NCBI RefSeq assembly: GCF_937863835.1 | Contig: NZ_CALMHT010000021.1 | Location: 1-64,000, forward strand | Reading direction: 5' to 3' | DNA: 64,000 bases | Origin: an uncultured Prevotella sp. | GTDB taxonomy: Bacteria > Bacteroidota > Bacteroidia > Bacteroidales > Bacteroidaceae | Shown here: positions 47,358 to 57,494 of the stretch, piece by piece | Layout of the letters: each line of letters begins with the position of its first letter | Position numbering within the stretch: position 1 is the stretch's first letter | Position numbers and translations under genes: made by a program | The notes under the pieces: model-generated | The model's database searches: none | What the model saw: only the letters and a program-made list of their open reading frames with translations | What the model was told of the DNA's origin: nothing

Positions 47358-47939
47358 ATGAGCAGTAAAGAATCAATATTATCAAATATCAGGAAGAATA
47401 TCCATCAGCAGTTTGAAATGCCAAATATGGATATCAAGGGTATTCAATACGAAGACACTGTAGGCCAGTTTATCGGTATCAGTGAAATAGTGGGCGGTCA
47501 TGTGGTCATTATGAAAGAGGGGGATGATATCAATGAGGTTATCCGGAAGTGTTATCCTGATGCCCAAAAGATAGCCTCAAATCTACCAGAGGTAACAATA
47601 GCCACTGTCAATCCCGACAATGTGGATAAAGCACAAGATCTCAACGATACAGATGTGACTGTCGTTAAAGGAGATATTGGCGTTGCGGAAAATGGATGTA
47701 TCTGGATTCCACAGGCCACAAAAGAAAAAGCTGCTTATTTCATCTGCGAATATCTGACAATTGTAATCAGTCGCAAAAATATTGTAAACAATATGCATGA
47801 GGCTTATAGTAAAATCCAATTCAATGATTATGGTTTCGGATCATTTATCTCTGGTCCGTCGAAGACAGCCGATATTGAACAAGCTCTGGTAATGGGCGCA
47901 CAGAGCGCACGGGGCGTTACTGTGATTCTGACAGAATAA
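47358..47939 (+). CDS. lutC: LutC/YkgG-family lactate utilization protein
   Basis: VVKGDIGVAENGCIWIPQA...FISGPSKTADIEQALVMGAQSARGVTVIL. Confidence 0.9.
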   Translation: MSSKESILSNIRKNIHQQFEMPNMDIKGIQYEDTVGQFIGISEIVGGHVVIMKEGDDINEVIRKCYPDAQKIASNLPEVTIATVNPDNVDKAQDLNDTDVTVVKGDIGVAENGCIWIPQATKEKAAYFICEYLTIVISRKNIVNNMHEAYSKIQFNDYGFGSFISGPSKTADIEQALVMGAQSARGVTVILTE

Positions 47940-47962
47940 AAAAAAGACAGGGACGATATACT

Positions 47963-47993
47963 AAGGAGTGTGCGCAACGCATACTCCTTTTAT
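47963..47993. terminator. Bidirectional terminator after lutC
   Basis: AAGGAGTGTGCG-CAA-CGCATACTCCTT then TTA. Confidence 0.7.
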
Positions 47994-48460
47994 TGATTAG
48001 GAATCTCACCCGTTTCACAATCTTTATTACCGATCCAAGGAGTTTCCTGTGGATTCTTTTTACCTGCATGGTAATATTTGTGTTTTACAGGACCGTTAGT
48101 TACAATATATTCATTCCAGTCTATCAATGGAAAAACTATCCCGTACAGACCTATTGCGGATATGATATTATTTGTCTTATATCTGTTATGTAATACTACT
48201 TCTGCATATAGGGAATGATGTATCACTTCTATAGAATTGTATGTGTAGAACATGCTGTCGGCATCTTCGTCTGTAGCCATGTTGTCAGCACTCTTCTTTT
48301 TTATATCCGACTTAACGAAAGATGTAATAGTTCTCTTGATGTGCTTCTCTGATGGTATAGTGAAGTGTGCGACAAACAGCATTGCCACTATGACAGCTAT
48401 TGTTATAGTTTTTGCATTTATCAATTTGGGCTCCTTCTTTTGATAGAATGATTTTGGCAT
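47990..48460 (-). CDS. Hypothetical membrane-anchored protein
   Basis: N-terminal TM TITIAVIVAMLFVAHF, no recognised domain. Confidence 0.65.
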   Translation of the reverse strand: MPKSFYQKKEPKLINAKTITIAVIVAMLFVAHFTIPSEKHIKRTITSFVKSDIKKKSADNMATDEDADSMFYTYNSIEVIHHSLYAEVVLHNRYKTNNIISAIGLYGIVFPLIDWNEYIVTNGPVKHKYYHAGKKNPQETPWIGNKDCETGEIPNQ

Positions 48461-48546
48461 AACCTAATCCGATTTTGATGATTTAGAACTGTTACCGATG
48501 GCAAAGATATATTAAATCGGAGAATAATCAAAATAATCAATGATTT

Positions 48547-49854
48547 TTATTTTATTCTGAATCTCAAACCCAGTTTTAAACTGAAATTGGTGGGATGTTC
48601 TTTATAGATTGTTTGGATATCGCTTCCGTCGTCGAAGTAATAGCTTACTCCCGGTTCTACGTAAATGCCGCAGTTGGGTATAAAACTGTATTGCAGTCCT
48701 GCTGCACCGTTTACTGACCATTGTGGATGATGATTGTGAATCTTTTCACTCCCACTGGATTCCACTGTGTTGTCTATAACATAATCAGTATTAAGTTTCC
48801 CGTCAATACATATTTCCCCCATTCCGCCGCCGGAGAGGTACACAGAGACACCTTTCCTTTCCCACATATTATATATGATGTTAAGGGGAATGCCAAGGTA
48901 ATGCAACTTCTGGTTGCTCTGATAATTGTTATTCGCATTACCCGAATAGATGTCTGAAGTAAGATATGTGTATGTGATGCCACTTTCCAAAGCCCATCGG
49001 CGGTTTATCTCATACGATACGGTGATACCAAACCTTATCGGTTGTTTGTGCTTGATGTCTGTTTTGGTATCCTTCGTGAAGTTATTTGTCAGTACGTCTG
49101 TCAGCGGATTGTTGATATTTGGCTGATATACCATACTTGTAAAACTCATATTATCAGCATCACATTGAAGATTGTTATTAGATTTCGCCGCCATCAGTGT
49201 ACTGCTGTAAGCACTGTTGTTGTCGGCTGCTACAGGGATGTTGGAAGCGTAAAGGTTAAATTTGAGGCCCGATTCTGAATGTCTCTGTGTGTTCTTATAG
49301 AGTTGGGCATAAACATCATTGTAATGATTGCCGGTCTTTCTTCTGTCTTCAGTCTTTGCGATTACTGTAGTTTCTGACTGCCGCTTTTCGTTTGTCACAA
49401 CTTGATTCTCTTTTATCGTGTCACTTATCGTATTGTTAACAGTTGATTCTCTACTTGGCTCATCATACTGCATGGGTGAAGATGCGTGACGAACAAAGAT
49501 TCTTTTGTAACTTTGCTGTTTCGTAGTGGGAGCATCTGCCATTAAATCTTTCTGATCAGAAAGAGGTTCATTTATAGAATGGTTGCCGGAAGGATGTTCT
49601 ATTTTTGAAACATGTTTCAAGGAAGAATCCATAACAGAATACTTGTTTGCTATGAATATACCGAAAAGGCATAATATGGCGGCCGCTACGGCAATAGACG
49701 AATATCTGATCCACACTGATTTCGCATGACGATTCCTGTCGATGTCATCAGTAGAATGAATAGACTTCTCAATATTGTCCCATAGTCCTTCAGGTGCCTG
49801 TTCTTCATAATCAAACATCTTTTTGGGGAGTTTGTCGGTCCAATCTTGTTTCAT
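48547..49854 (-). CDS. Anti-sigma-like N-terminus/TM with C-terminal outer-membrane beta-barrel-like domain
   Basis: WIRYSSIAVAAAILCLFGIFIA TM; C-terminal alternating beta-strand barrel ending RFRIK; start overlaps the sigma gene end. Confidence 0.75.
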   Translation of the reverse strand: MKQDWTDKLPKKMFDYEEQAPEGLWDNIEKSIHSTDDIDRNRHAKSVWIRYSSIAVAAAILCLFGIFIANKYSVMDSSLKHVSKIEHPSGNHSINEPLSDQKDLMADAPTTKQQSYKRIFVRHASSPMQYDEPSRESTVNNTISDTIKENQVVTNEKRQSETTVIAKTEDRRKTGNHYNDVYAQLYKNTQRHSESGLKFNLYASNIPVAADNNSAYSSTLMAAKSNNNLQCDADNMSFTSMVYQPNINNPLTDVLTNNFTKDTKTDIKHKQPIRFGITVSYEINRRWALESGITYTYLTSDIYSGNANNNYQSNQKLHYLGIPLNIIYNMWERKGVSVYLSGGGMGEICIDGKLNTDYVIDNTVESSGSEKIHNHHPQWSVNGAAGLQYSFIPNCGIYVEPGVSYYFDDGSDIQTIYKEHPTNFSLKLGLRFRIK

Positions 49855-50426
49855 CTTCGTTCCTCCTTTCCTGTCTTATTATATTCGTTTATCCATTTTG
49901 CCAGCATCCTTCTAGCTCTGAGATATTGAGATGCCGATGATGATTCCTTGATGCCTAAAATTGCAGCAATTTCCTTATGACTTTTCTTTTCAAATACATA
50001 CAAGTTGAATACGGTACGATAACCATCAGACAATCTTTTGATCATTTCTTGAATCACTGTTGCCGGCACATCGTCTGTATCAGGCTCATCTTCTGGTATA
50101 TCCGGTAGACAGTTGTCATCATCAATGATCGTCATTTTCTGTTTCGCCTTGATAAAATCTATTGCCTCGTTAACAACGATTCTTACCATCCAAGCTCTCA
50201 GAGATCCTTTTCCACGATATTCGAAAAGATGGAATCTGGATAATATTTTTATAAAACTGTCTTGAAGTACATCTTTCGCATCATCGTTGTTCGGAATATA
50301 TCTGTAACATACGGCGGAGAGGTATCCTATATGATTGGAATAGAGCTCTCTGATTGCTGTATTCTCATGAGCTTTAACCCTCTTGCATAGTATCTGTTCA
50401 CTGTCTTCCACCGTATTATCTCGCAT
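49851..50426 (-). CDS. ECF RNA polymerase sigma factor
   Basis: Sigma-70 region 2 (DAKDVLQDSFIKILSRFHLFEYRGKGSLRAWMVRIVVNEAIDFIK) and region 4 (EKKSHKEIAAILGIKESSSASQYLRARRMLAKWI). Confidence 0.95.
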   Translation of the reverse strand: MRDNTVEDSEQILCKRVKAHENTAIRELYSNHIGYLSAVCYRYIPNNDDAKDVLQDSFIKILSRFHLFEYRGKGSLRAWMVRIVVNEAIDFIKAKQKMTIIDDDNCLPDIPEDEPDTDDVPATVIQEMIKRLSDGYRTVFNLYVFEKKSHKEIAAILGIKESSSASQYLRARRMLAKWINEYNKTGKEERR

Positions 50427-50442
50427 CGCCTACAGTGTATAC

Positions 50443-51060
50443 TTACATTCCTGCTTTTTCTCCTTCGAATGCAAACGAATGTATTTTTCTTAATGGCACA
50501 GTCTTGTTATCTACATATATTGCATTTATTTCCAACTTAAAGCCTATCTGGTGCTTACTTGCATTGAAAATACCGAAACCACTTGAAGGCGGATTACTTG
50601 AGAATAATATATTCACCTTATGAACTTTTCCGTCATAGTTAATGTCGAAATCCATACTCTCGGATATAACCTTGTATGATATAACACTGCCGATCGCATT
50701 GAAGTGAAAAACAGAGTTTATGTCTTTATTTTCTGTTTTCAATAGAGCTTCTTTGATCTTTGTACTGTCTTGGATACAGGCAGCTATCACTTCGTTAGGG
50801 AAAGCTTTCGTTACAATAATGGAATCACTGCCGTTGCCCGAAACGACGGCAGTGATGTTATCTTTAGTTTGTTTTGTATCATCATCATCCGTGTAGGTTA
50901 CAGAACCTGTATAAGTACCTGTCATTGACAGAAAGTAGGATACACGTTCCTCGTTTGATAATTGGTCTGTGCCGTTTCTCTCATCGTCTTTCAGACACGA
51001 TGTTAGGCAGATGCAACCAATTACACATAGCGTGATGAATATGATACTCGACTTTTTCAT
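50443..51060 (-). CDS. DUF4840-like lipoprotein (paralog 1)
   Basis: Lipobox CLTSCLKDD; MTGTYTGSVTYTDDD; FDINYDGKVHKVNILF. Confidence 0.7.
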   Translation of the reverse strand: MKKSSIIFITLCVIGCICLTSCLKDDERNGTDQLSNEERVSYFLSMTGTYTGSVTYTDDDDTKQTKDNITAVVSGNGSDSIIVTKAFPNEVIAACIQDSTKIKEALLKTENKDINSVFHFNAIGSVISYKVISESMDFDINYDGKVHKVNILFSSNPPSSGFGIFNASKHQIGFKLEINAIYVDNKTVPLRKIHSFAFEGEKAGM

Positions 51061-51072
51061 TTCACTTGGATT

Positions 51073-51702
51073 CTAGTATTTACTTGATGCAAAAAGATAT
51101 GTGTACGTAGAAGTGAAGTAGGTGCTATAAGATGTCTTATCTATATAAATACCTGATGCGAGCATAACTAAAGAAGCGTAACCGGTACTTATAGTATATG
51201 TGCCAAGGCAATAATTCCATTGGAATGGAATGATAATGTTGTGAGTAGCTCCATCGTATGTAAGATCGAAACTGATGCTATATGGGTTGACCACAAAATT
51301 AATGTATGTGCTTGTCACATAACTTGTACTAGGAACGCCATAAAGTAGTTTCACGGTTTGGTTAGGAGCCGACTTCAACGCTGTCTTCAATGCTTTTAAT
51401 TCTGATATGTTGGAAGTGCTGTCATTAATATCTTTAGCATACGAGCTGACAGGGAAATTAGCTACGGTAATAATGGAATCACTGGATAATCTCCATACTA
51501 TAGTCGTAGTGGAGTCGTTAGCTTTGGAAGCGCTTGACTGAATAAAGTAAGCCTTCCCGTTATAAGTACCTGACATCTGGGATTGATACTGTTTTTGGGC
51601 GGCTGTGTTGATAGTCGTATCATCTCCGTCGCCGATACATGATGAAATAAATAGTGTTGCCGCTAGCAACAACATGATTGTGATTAGATTTGACTTTCTC
51701 AT
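51073..51702 (-). CDS. DUF4840-like lipoprotein (paralog 2)
   Basis: Lipobox LFISSCIGD; MSGTYNGKAYFIQ; FDLTYDGATHNIIIPF; parallels paralog 1. Confidence 0.7.
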   Translation of the reverse strand: MRKSNLITIMLLLAATLFISSCIGDGDDTTINTAAQKQYQSQMSGTYNGKAYFIQSSASKANDSTTTIVWRLSSDSIITVANFPVSSYAKDINDSTSNISELKALKTALKSAPNQTVKLLYGVPSTSYVTSTYINFVVNPYSISFDLTYDGATHNIIIPFQWNYCLGTYTISTGYASLVMLASGIYIDKTSYSTYFTSTYTYLFASSKY

Positions 51703-51796
51703 TTTGTTTTTGTTTTTGTTAATTGATTGATATTTTTACTGAAAACGAAAAAAAGATGAAACCTTGCATCGAAAAAGCAAAAAAGTGAGAATATTT

Positions 51797-52390
51797 TTAG
51801 ATTCTCTTTCCTTCGCTATGAAGTAGGTTCATAAATTCCTCGCGTGTCTTAGCCTGATTGAAAGCACCACTGAAGTCGCTTGTCGTGGTGATACTGTTTT
51901 GTTTTTCTACACCCCGCATCTGCATGCACATGTGTTTAGCTTCCACGACAACCATTACGCCAAGTGGTTTGAGTGTCTGTTGTATACATTCCTTTATCTG
52001 TAATGTCATACGTTCCTGCACTTGCAGACGATGACTGTATATGTCTACGACCCGTGCTATTTTGCTTAGTCCTGTGATATAGCCATTAGGTATATAGGCT
52101 ACGTGCACTTTTCCATAAAAAGGTAATAGATGATGTTCGCACAAAGAGAAGAAATCTATGTCTTTTACGATTACCATCTGATTGTATTTTTCTTCGAAGA
52201 GGGCATCAAGCAGCACTTGATGTGGATCCATACTATAACCGCGTGTCAGTACCTGCATAGCCTTGGCTACCCGCATCGGGGTTTTAAGAAGACCGTCGCG
52301 CTCGGTGTCTTCTCCTAAGAGTTTCAATATACTTTTGTAATGTGATGCCAGGCCGTCAAGACCATCGCGATATTCTGTTTCCGGATTCAT
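51797..52390 (-). CDS. folE: GTP cyclohydrolase I
   Basis: [53 protein letters not shown]. Confidence 0.96.
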   Translation of the reverse strand: MNPETEYRDGLDGLASHYKSILKLLGEDTERDGLLKTPMRVAKAMQVLTRGYSMDPHQVLLDALFEEKYNQMVIVKDIDFFSLCEHHLLPFYGKVHVAYIPNGYITGLSKIARVVDIYSHRLQVQERMTLQIKECIQQTLKPLGVMVVVEAKHMCMQMRGVEKQNSITTTSDFSGAFNQAKTREEFMNLLHSEGKRI

Positions 52391-52403
52391 TGTCTATGTC
52401 TTA

Positions 52404-53141
52404 TTAATATTGTATACTGATCTTACCTTTTACGATACACGCCTGTCTATATCCAAGCCTTTGTACGTTGATAAGCATCCTGTGGGCTTCTTCGTATGAG
52501 CGGTAATTGCCTACACGGCATATCCAACGTGGTGAATAGAAATGTACATATATAGGTTGGTCAGGGTAGTTCATCTTGATGTCATTTCCGATATTTTGAG
52601 CTTTTTGTCGGTCGGATCTTCCATTCCCGCCTGCATAAGCCTGTACTCTGAATCCCGTCACCTTATAACTCTTACGCATCACTTTTTTGCGAAGGTCTAC
52701 GGTAGGGATGTCAATATCGAAATCGGTATCCTCAGTTTCAGTCGTTTTTGGTTTCGTAGTTGCTTCATTCTTCGGAGTCGTAACATGAGTTGGCTCATGT
52801 GTCGTCGTTCCACGTGCAATATCATGCGCGACAACCTTATCCGCATCCTCCTTCTTAACAGTAGTTGAATGTTGGCTAATCGGCTTTTTTACAGGTTGTT
52901 CTGTTTGCACTTTATGTGTAACAACAGTCTGCTTCCCGTTTACTAATTCGTCAATATCTTGACTTTCCTGTACCGTTACAGTTCCATGTCCAGGTACATC
53001 TTTCTGCAGATTATTCAGAAAATTCTGTGCTTGGACAACAGGTACGTTGAATAGAACGATTAATAATAAAGTGACGAATTGTTTCATTTTGGTTCTGTTT
53101 TGAAATATCGCAGACCTATAATGCAATAGGTCTGCGATCAT
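52404..53141 (-). CDS. SPOR-domain protein
   Basis: C-terminal GFRVQAYAGGNGRSDRQKAQNIGNDIKMNYPDQPIYVHFYSPRWICRVGNYRSYEEAHRML. Confidence 0.88.
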   Translation of the reverse strand: MIADLLHYRSAIFQNRTKMKQFVTLLLIVLFNVPVVQAQNFLNNLQKDVPGHGTVTVQESQDIDELVNGKQTVVTHKVQTEQPVKKPISQHSTTVKKEDADKVVAHDIARGTTTHEPTHVTTPKNEATTKPKTTETEDTDFDIDIPTVDLRKKVMRKSYKVTGFRVQAYAGGNGRSDRQKAQNIGNDIKMNYPDQPIYVHFYSPRWICRVGNYRSYEEAHRMLINVQRLGYRQACIVKGKISIQY

Positions 53142-53150
53142 ATAGATTAA

Positions 53151-55226
53151 TTATTTCTTCCAAGCGTCGATGATACCCTTGAAGTCTGCGGCTTTCAGAG
53201 AAGCGCCACCGATAAGACCACCGTCGATATCAGGTTTAGCGAACAACTCAGGAGCGTTGGAAGCTTTACAACTACCGCCATATAGGATAGATGTATCCTC
53301 TGCAACCTGCTTGCCGTACTTGTCTGCTACACAACTGCGGATGTATGCGTGAATCTCTTCAGCCTGGTCAGCAGTGGCAGTCTTGCCTGTACCGATAGCC
53401 CAGATTGGTTCGTAAGCGATAATGATATTTTTGAATTCAGCCTCTGTAAGATTGAATACGCTACCAGCCAATTCAGCCTTAACGACCTCATTCTGTTTGT
53501 TTGCTTCACGCTCTTCCAGACTTTCACCGATACAGAAGATAACCTTCAGACCATTCTTCAGTGCGAGAAGAACTTTCTCTTTCAGAATCTCAGGAGTTTC
53601 TGCGTAATAACCGCGACGCTCGCTGTGACCTAAGATAACATACTGAGCACCAGTACTCTTTACCATCTCTGCAGAAACTTCTCCAGTGTATGCACCCTTC
53701 TCTTTGTCAGCGCAGTTTTCAGCACTAAGACCGATGATGTCCTGATTCAGGAACTGAGCGATAGAAGCCAGGTGGATGAATGGTGTACCGATGATAACAC
53801 CACAATTAGGCTTTTCAGCTGTTAATGTCTCGTTCAACTCTTTTGCAAGAGCGATACCATCTTGCAGGTTCATGTTCATTTTCCAGTTGCCTGCTACAAT
53901 TTTCTTTCTCATTTTCTTATGTTTTAAAAGTTGATATATTTTGTTAGACTTCTCTTTATTCTTTACCCATTTGCTCCAAGCCCATGTACGGTCGGCCAAC
54001 GTCAGTAATACCAGCGGCAGTACAAACCAAAGTACAATTTTCAATATTTTGCCTGGTACGGAATCTTCGGGCATCGAACCTATTTCACTTTTCTCGAGAC
54101 GTTTGTTCAACTGTGTCTCGTCCGGCAGTGAATTGTGACTCCATTTGCGTATGATTGTACCATTCTTAATCAACATCAAACCCGGATTACTCCTGATGAT
54201 TGTTTTAAGAGTCGTCTCGTCTGTATTGCAAAATGGATATTCCGCACCCGTCATATCCTGCCATCTCGTTATGGCCTTTCCTGTGCTTGCGGTAAGACAT
54301 AAGAACCGGTACCCGTTATCATGGCAATATTCATATATCTGATTGATCTGGTCGAGTTGACTGTCGTCCGCCACTTCTAGATGAGGAGATATCAGCAGAA
54401 AGGAATATCCTTTGTAGTTAAGTATCTGATCTGTTATGTCTTCGCCGTCATCGGTCTTCTGTATAGAGAAGTCGTGGATGGGCGGTACATATCCCTCGGA
54501 TGTTTGAATTGTCTTGCTGTCGATGAATTTCCATGTCGAATCGGGATAATTCTCTGTCGTAAATTCCTTACGCTGTCCGTTCTTCTCCAGTATGAAAGTG
54601 GTTTCAAACTGAGGTTGTTTCGCATTGGCCGGAATTTCCATGCCTTTCTTGATGTTCGCTCCGATATGATAGGGCCGGAAATCAAACAGAGGCAGATTGT
54701 ATAGACAGTAACCTGATATGAACAGGATGAAAACAATCGTGTAATTGATTACGATCCACTGATTGCTTTTGCTGACGAATCTTACCATTCGGAGAGGATT
54801 GATACATACTGTTATGGTAGCCATAAGCAATATGATGTTCTTGAAGAATGTCTGCCAGTTGGTCAGCTTCAGTGCATCACCGAAACATCCGCAATCACTT
54901 ACTGGGTCAGTCAGCGCAATCCATAATGTGATGATTGTCATCACAGATATGAACGCGAGAATAATTCTGGACACGATACGTCTGCGTATGGCAAAGAGTA
55001 ACAGAATTCCTAAACTGAATTCCAAAGCAGACAACAGTATGGAGACTGCCAGCGTAATGTAATCAGGTATATATTCGGCAATATGCATCGCCTCCAGATA
55101 ATCCGTTATCTTGTATAGTGTGCCCAACGGATCGACGGCCTTAACGAATCCTGAGAATATAAAAGTTATAGCCAGTAGAAATCTACAGACATTGGTAATC
55201 AAATATTTCAAGAATTTGACAGTCAT
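53151..55226 (-). CDS. tpiA: Single 691-aa ORF: DoxX-like membrane protein (BT_3928-type) fused in frame to triosephosphate isomerase
   Basis: N-part [29 protein letters not shown]-part from 53912, [19 protein letters not shown]...[14 protein letters not shown]...[14 protein letters not shown]...LYGGSCK; no stop between ([19 protein letters not shown]). Confidence 0.85.
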   Translation of the reverse strand: MTVKFLKYLITNVCRFLLAITFIFSGFVKAVDPLGTLYKITDYLEAMHIAEYIPDYITLAVSILLSALEFSLGILLLFAIRRRIVSRIILAFISVMTIITLWIALTDPVSDCGCFGDALKLTNWQTFFKNIILLMATITVCINPLRMVRFVSKSNQWIVINYTIVFILFISGYCLYNLPLFDFRPYHIGANIKKGMEIPANAKQPQFETTFILEKNGQRKEFTTENYPDSTWKFIDSKTIQTSEGYVPPIHDFSIQKTDDGEDITDQILNYKGYSFLLISPHLEVADDSQLDQINQIYEYCHDNGYRFLCLTASTGKAITRWQDMTGAEYPFCNTDETTLKTIIRSNPGLMLIKNGTIIRKWSHNSLPDETQLNKRLEKSEIGSMPEDSVPGKILKIVLWFVLPLVLLTLADRTWAWSKWVKNKEKSNKIYQLLKHKKMRKKIVAGNWKMNMNLQDGIALAKELNETLTAEKPNCGVIIGTPFIHLASIAQFLNQDIIGLSAENCADKEKGAYTGEVSAEMVKSTGAQYVILGHSERRGYYAETPEILKEKVLLALKNGLKVIFCIGESLEEREANKQNEVVKAELAGSVFNLTEAEFKNIIIAYEPIWAIGTGKTATADQAEEIHAYIRSCVADKYGKQVAEDTSILYGGSCKASNAPELFAKPDIDGGLIGGASLKAADFKGIIDAWKK

Positions 55227-55229
55227 TGC

Positions 55230-55784
55230 TTACTCTCCGTATGTGAGCTTGATAACACCGAATACGGCGTAATTGATGATATCCATATAGTTCGCGTCGA
55301 TTCCCTCTGATACGAGTGTCTCACCCTTCAGATTCTCAATTTCCTTGATCCTCTCTATTTTTGTTAATATGAAATCCGTATAACTGCTTACGCGCATAGA
55401 TCTCCATGCCTCATCGTAGTCGTGGTTCTTTTTCTTCATCAGTTCCAGAGCCTCGTTGGCATATTTATCATACATCGTCATGGCTTTGTCACTGCCCATG
55501 TCTACCGTATCGGCAAATCCCAGTTCCAGTTGTATCAGTCCTATAATACCGTAGTTGATAAGCGCCACGAACTCAGGTCTGATACCTTCGCCGACCAGTG
55601 ATTCTTTCTTTATTTCAAGACTACGTATCCGTTTTGCTTTTATGAACAATTGGTCTGTCAGGGCAGTAGGGCGCAATATTCGCCATGATGCCCTGTAATC
55701 GTGCAATTTCTTCTCAAAGAGAGAGCGACATTCGGTCATAACACTCTCGAATTGAGCTTCTGTACTAATTGATTCTTTTGACAT
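55230..55784 (-). CDS. DUF1599 protein (two repeats)
   Basis: Duplicated motif KLHDYRASWRILRPTALTDQLFIKAKRIRSLE / KKNHDYDEAWRSMRVSSYTDFILTKIERIKEIE. Confidence 0.88.
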   Translation of the reverse strand: MSKESISTEAQFESVMTECRSLFEKKLHDYRASWRILRPTALTDQLFIKAKRIRSLEIKKESLVGEGIRPEFVALINYGIIGLIQLELGFADTVDMGSDKAMTMYDKYANEALELMKKKNHDYDEAWRSMRVSSYTDFILTKIERIKEIENLKGETLVSEGIDANYMDIINYAVFGVIKLTYGE

Positions 55785-55850
55785 ATCATTAAAATTGGTG
55801 GCAAAATTAATCATTTTATATGAAAACAGCAAATATAATTAATTTTTTTG

Positions 55851-55858
55851 TACCTTTG
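55851..55858 (+). promoter_or_regulatory. -7 element TACCTTTG upstream of the CCA-transferase
   Basis: TACCTTTGC 24 nt before the ATG; -33 not clear. Confidence 0.5.
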
Positions 55859-55881
55859 CATCCGCTAAAGAAATAATAAGA

Positions 55882-57309
55882 ATGAAGTTTTTGTCAAATC
55901 AGGATTTAGCTGTTATTCTCGATAAAGATATTTTTCATAAAATCTCCGACGCAGCTGATAGTTTGGGCGTGGAGTGTTATGTTGTAGGTGGATATGTAAG
56001 GGATTTATTCCTTGAACGTCCGTCTAATGATATAGATGTCGTTGTTGTCGGAAGTGGAATACAGGTCGCCGATGCCCTTAAAAAAGAGTTGGGTAGAAAG
56101 GCACGTATCACGGTGTTCCGTAATTTCGGGACGGCGCAGGTGAAATATAAAGACATGGAAGTGGAATTTGTCGGTGCCCGGAAGGAAAGCTATAGTCATG
56201 ATTCGCGTAAACCTATTGTTGAAGATGGTACTTTGGAGGATGACCAAAACCGCAGGGATTTTACAATTAATGCCATGGCCGTATGTCTGAACAGTTCACG
56301 ATTCGGTGAATTGGTAGACCCTTTTGATGGTTTGACTGACATGGAAGATGGTATCATCCGAACCCCTTTAGATCCTGATATCACATTTTCAGACGACCCT
56401 TTACGTATGATGCGTTGTGTCAGGTTCGCCACCCAATTGAATTTCTTTATAGAAGATGAAACATTTGAGGCTCTTGAACGTAACACTGACAGACTCAAGA
56501 TTGTAAGCGGCGAACGTATTAAGGATGAACTCAACAAAATCATGATGACTCCTACACCGAGTAAGGGATTTGTGGAACTCCAACGTTGCGGACTCCTTCA
56601 TGTTGTGCTTCCCGAACTGTCTGTTTTGGATATTATCGAAACAAAGGACGGACGGGCCCATAAGAATAATTTTTATCATACATTGGAGGTCCTTGATAAC
56701 GTATGTCGCAAATCGGATAATCTATGGCTCAGATGGGCTGCCCTTATGCATGATTTGGGTAAAACCAAATGCAAGCGATGGGACCCCGTTGCCGGATGGA
56801 CTTTCTATAATCACAATATAGTTGGATCCAAGATGGTTCCCGTGATATTCCGTCGACTTATGCTGCCGATGGATGGTAAGATGAAATATGTACAGAAACT
56901 TGTCGACCTCCACATGCGTCCGATAGCGATAGCTGACGAGGTTGTCACGGACAGTGCCGTACGTCGACTCCTTAATGATGCCGGCGATGATATTGATGAT
57001 CTGATGACATTGTGCGAGGCTGATATTACAAGTAAAAATTCAATAAGGAAACAACGATTCCTGGATAATTTCCGTATCGTAAGAAATAAATTGGCGGAAC
57101 TGAAAGAGAAAGATTATAAACGTTTGCTGCAGCCATGTATAGATGGAAATGAAATCATGGAGATGTTTCATCTTAAACCTTGTCGCGAGGTGGGTATGCT
57201 CAAACAGGCGCTGAAAGATGCTGTGCTTGATAACAAAGTTGAAAATGAACGAGAACCTTTAATGAAACTCTTATTGGACAAAGCGCAGAAAATGGGACTA
57301 GTTAAATAG
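55882..57309 (+). CDS. CCA tRNA nucleotidyltransferase / polyA polymerase family with HD domain
   Basis: CYVVGGYVRDLFLERPSNDIDVVVVGSG; RRDFTINAMA; RWAALMHDLGKTKC. Confidence 0.94.
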   Translation: MKFLSNQDLAVILDKDIFHKISDAADSLGVECYVVGGYVRDLFLERPSNDIDVVVVGSGIQVADALKKELGRKARITVFRNFGTAQVKYKDMEVEFVGARKESYSHDSRKPIVEDGTLEDDQNRRDFTINAMAVCLNSSRFGELVDPFDGLTDMEDGIIRTPLDPDITFSDDPLRMMRCVRFATQLNFFIEDETFEALERNTDRLKIVSGERIKDELNKIMMTPTPSKGFVELQRCGLLHVVLPELSVLDIIETKDGRAHKNNFYHTLEVLDNVCRKSDNLWLRWAALMHDLGKTKCKRWDPVAGWTFYNHNIVGSKMVPVIFRRLMLPMDGKMKYVQKLVDLHMRPIAIADEVVTDSAVRRLLNDAGDDIDDLMTLCEADITSKNSIRKQRFLDNFRIVRNKLAELKEKDYKRLLQPCIDGNEIMEMFHLKPCREVGMLKQALKDAVLDNKVENEREPLMKLLLDKAQKMGLVK

Positions 57310-57381
57310 TATTTTCAATGCTAATATTCTGAAAAACTCATAGCATATATAGTAAGATATGTTAAATATTATATGTGGAGG

Positions 57382-57412
57382 TTGTAACCTTTACATTGTT
57401 TATGTAACTTTG
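57382..57412 (+). promoter_or_regulatory. Promoter of RND efflux operon
   Basis: TTG-N20-TAACTTTG. Confidence 0.55.
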
Positions 57413-57494
57413 CACTCCGAAAACTAATTATCTCAAAAAAGTTTTCAAGAGAGATATATGATTAAAATATAAATGTATTAGTATATAATTAGGT

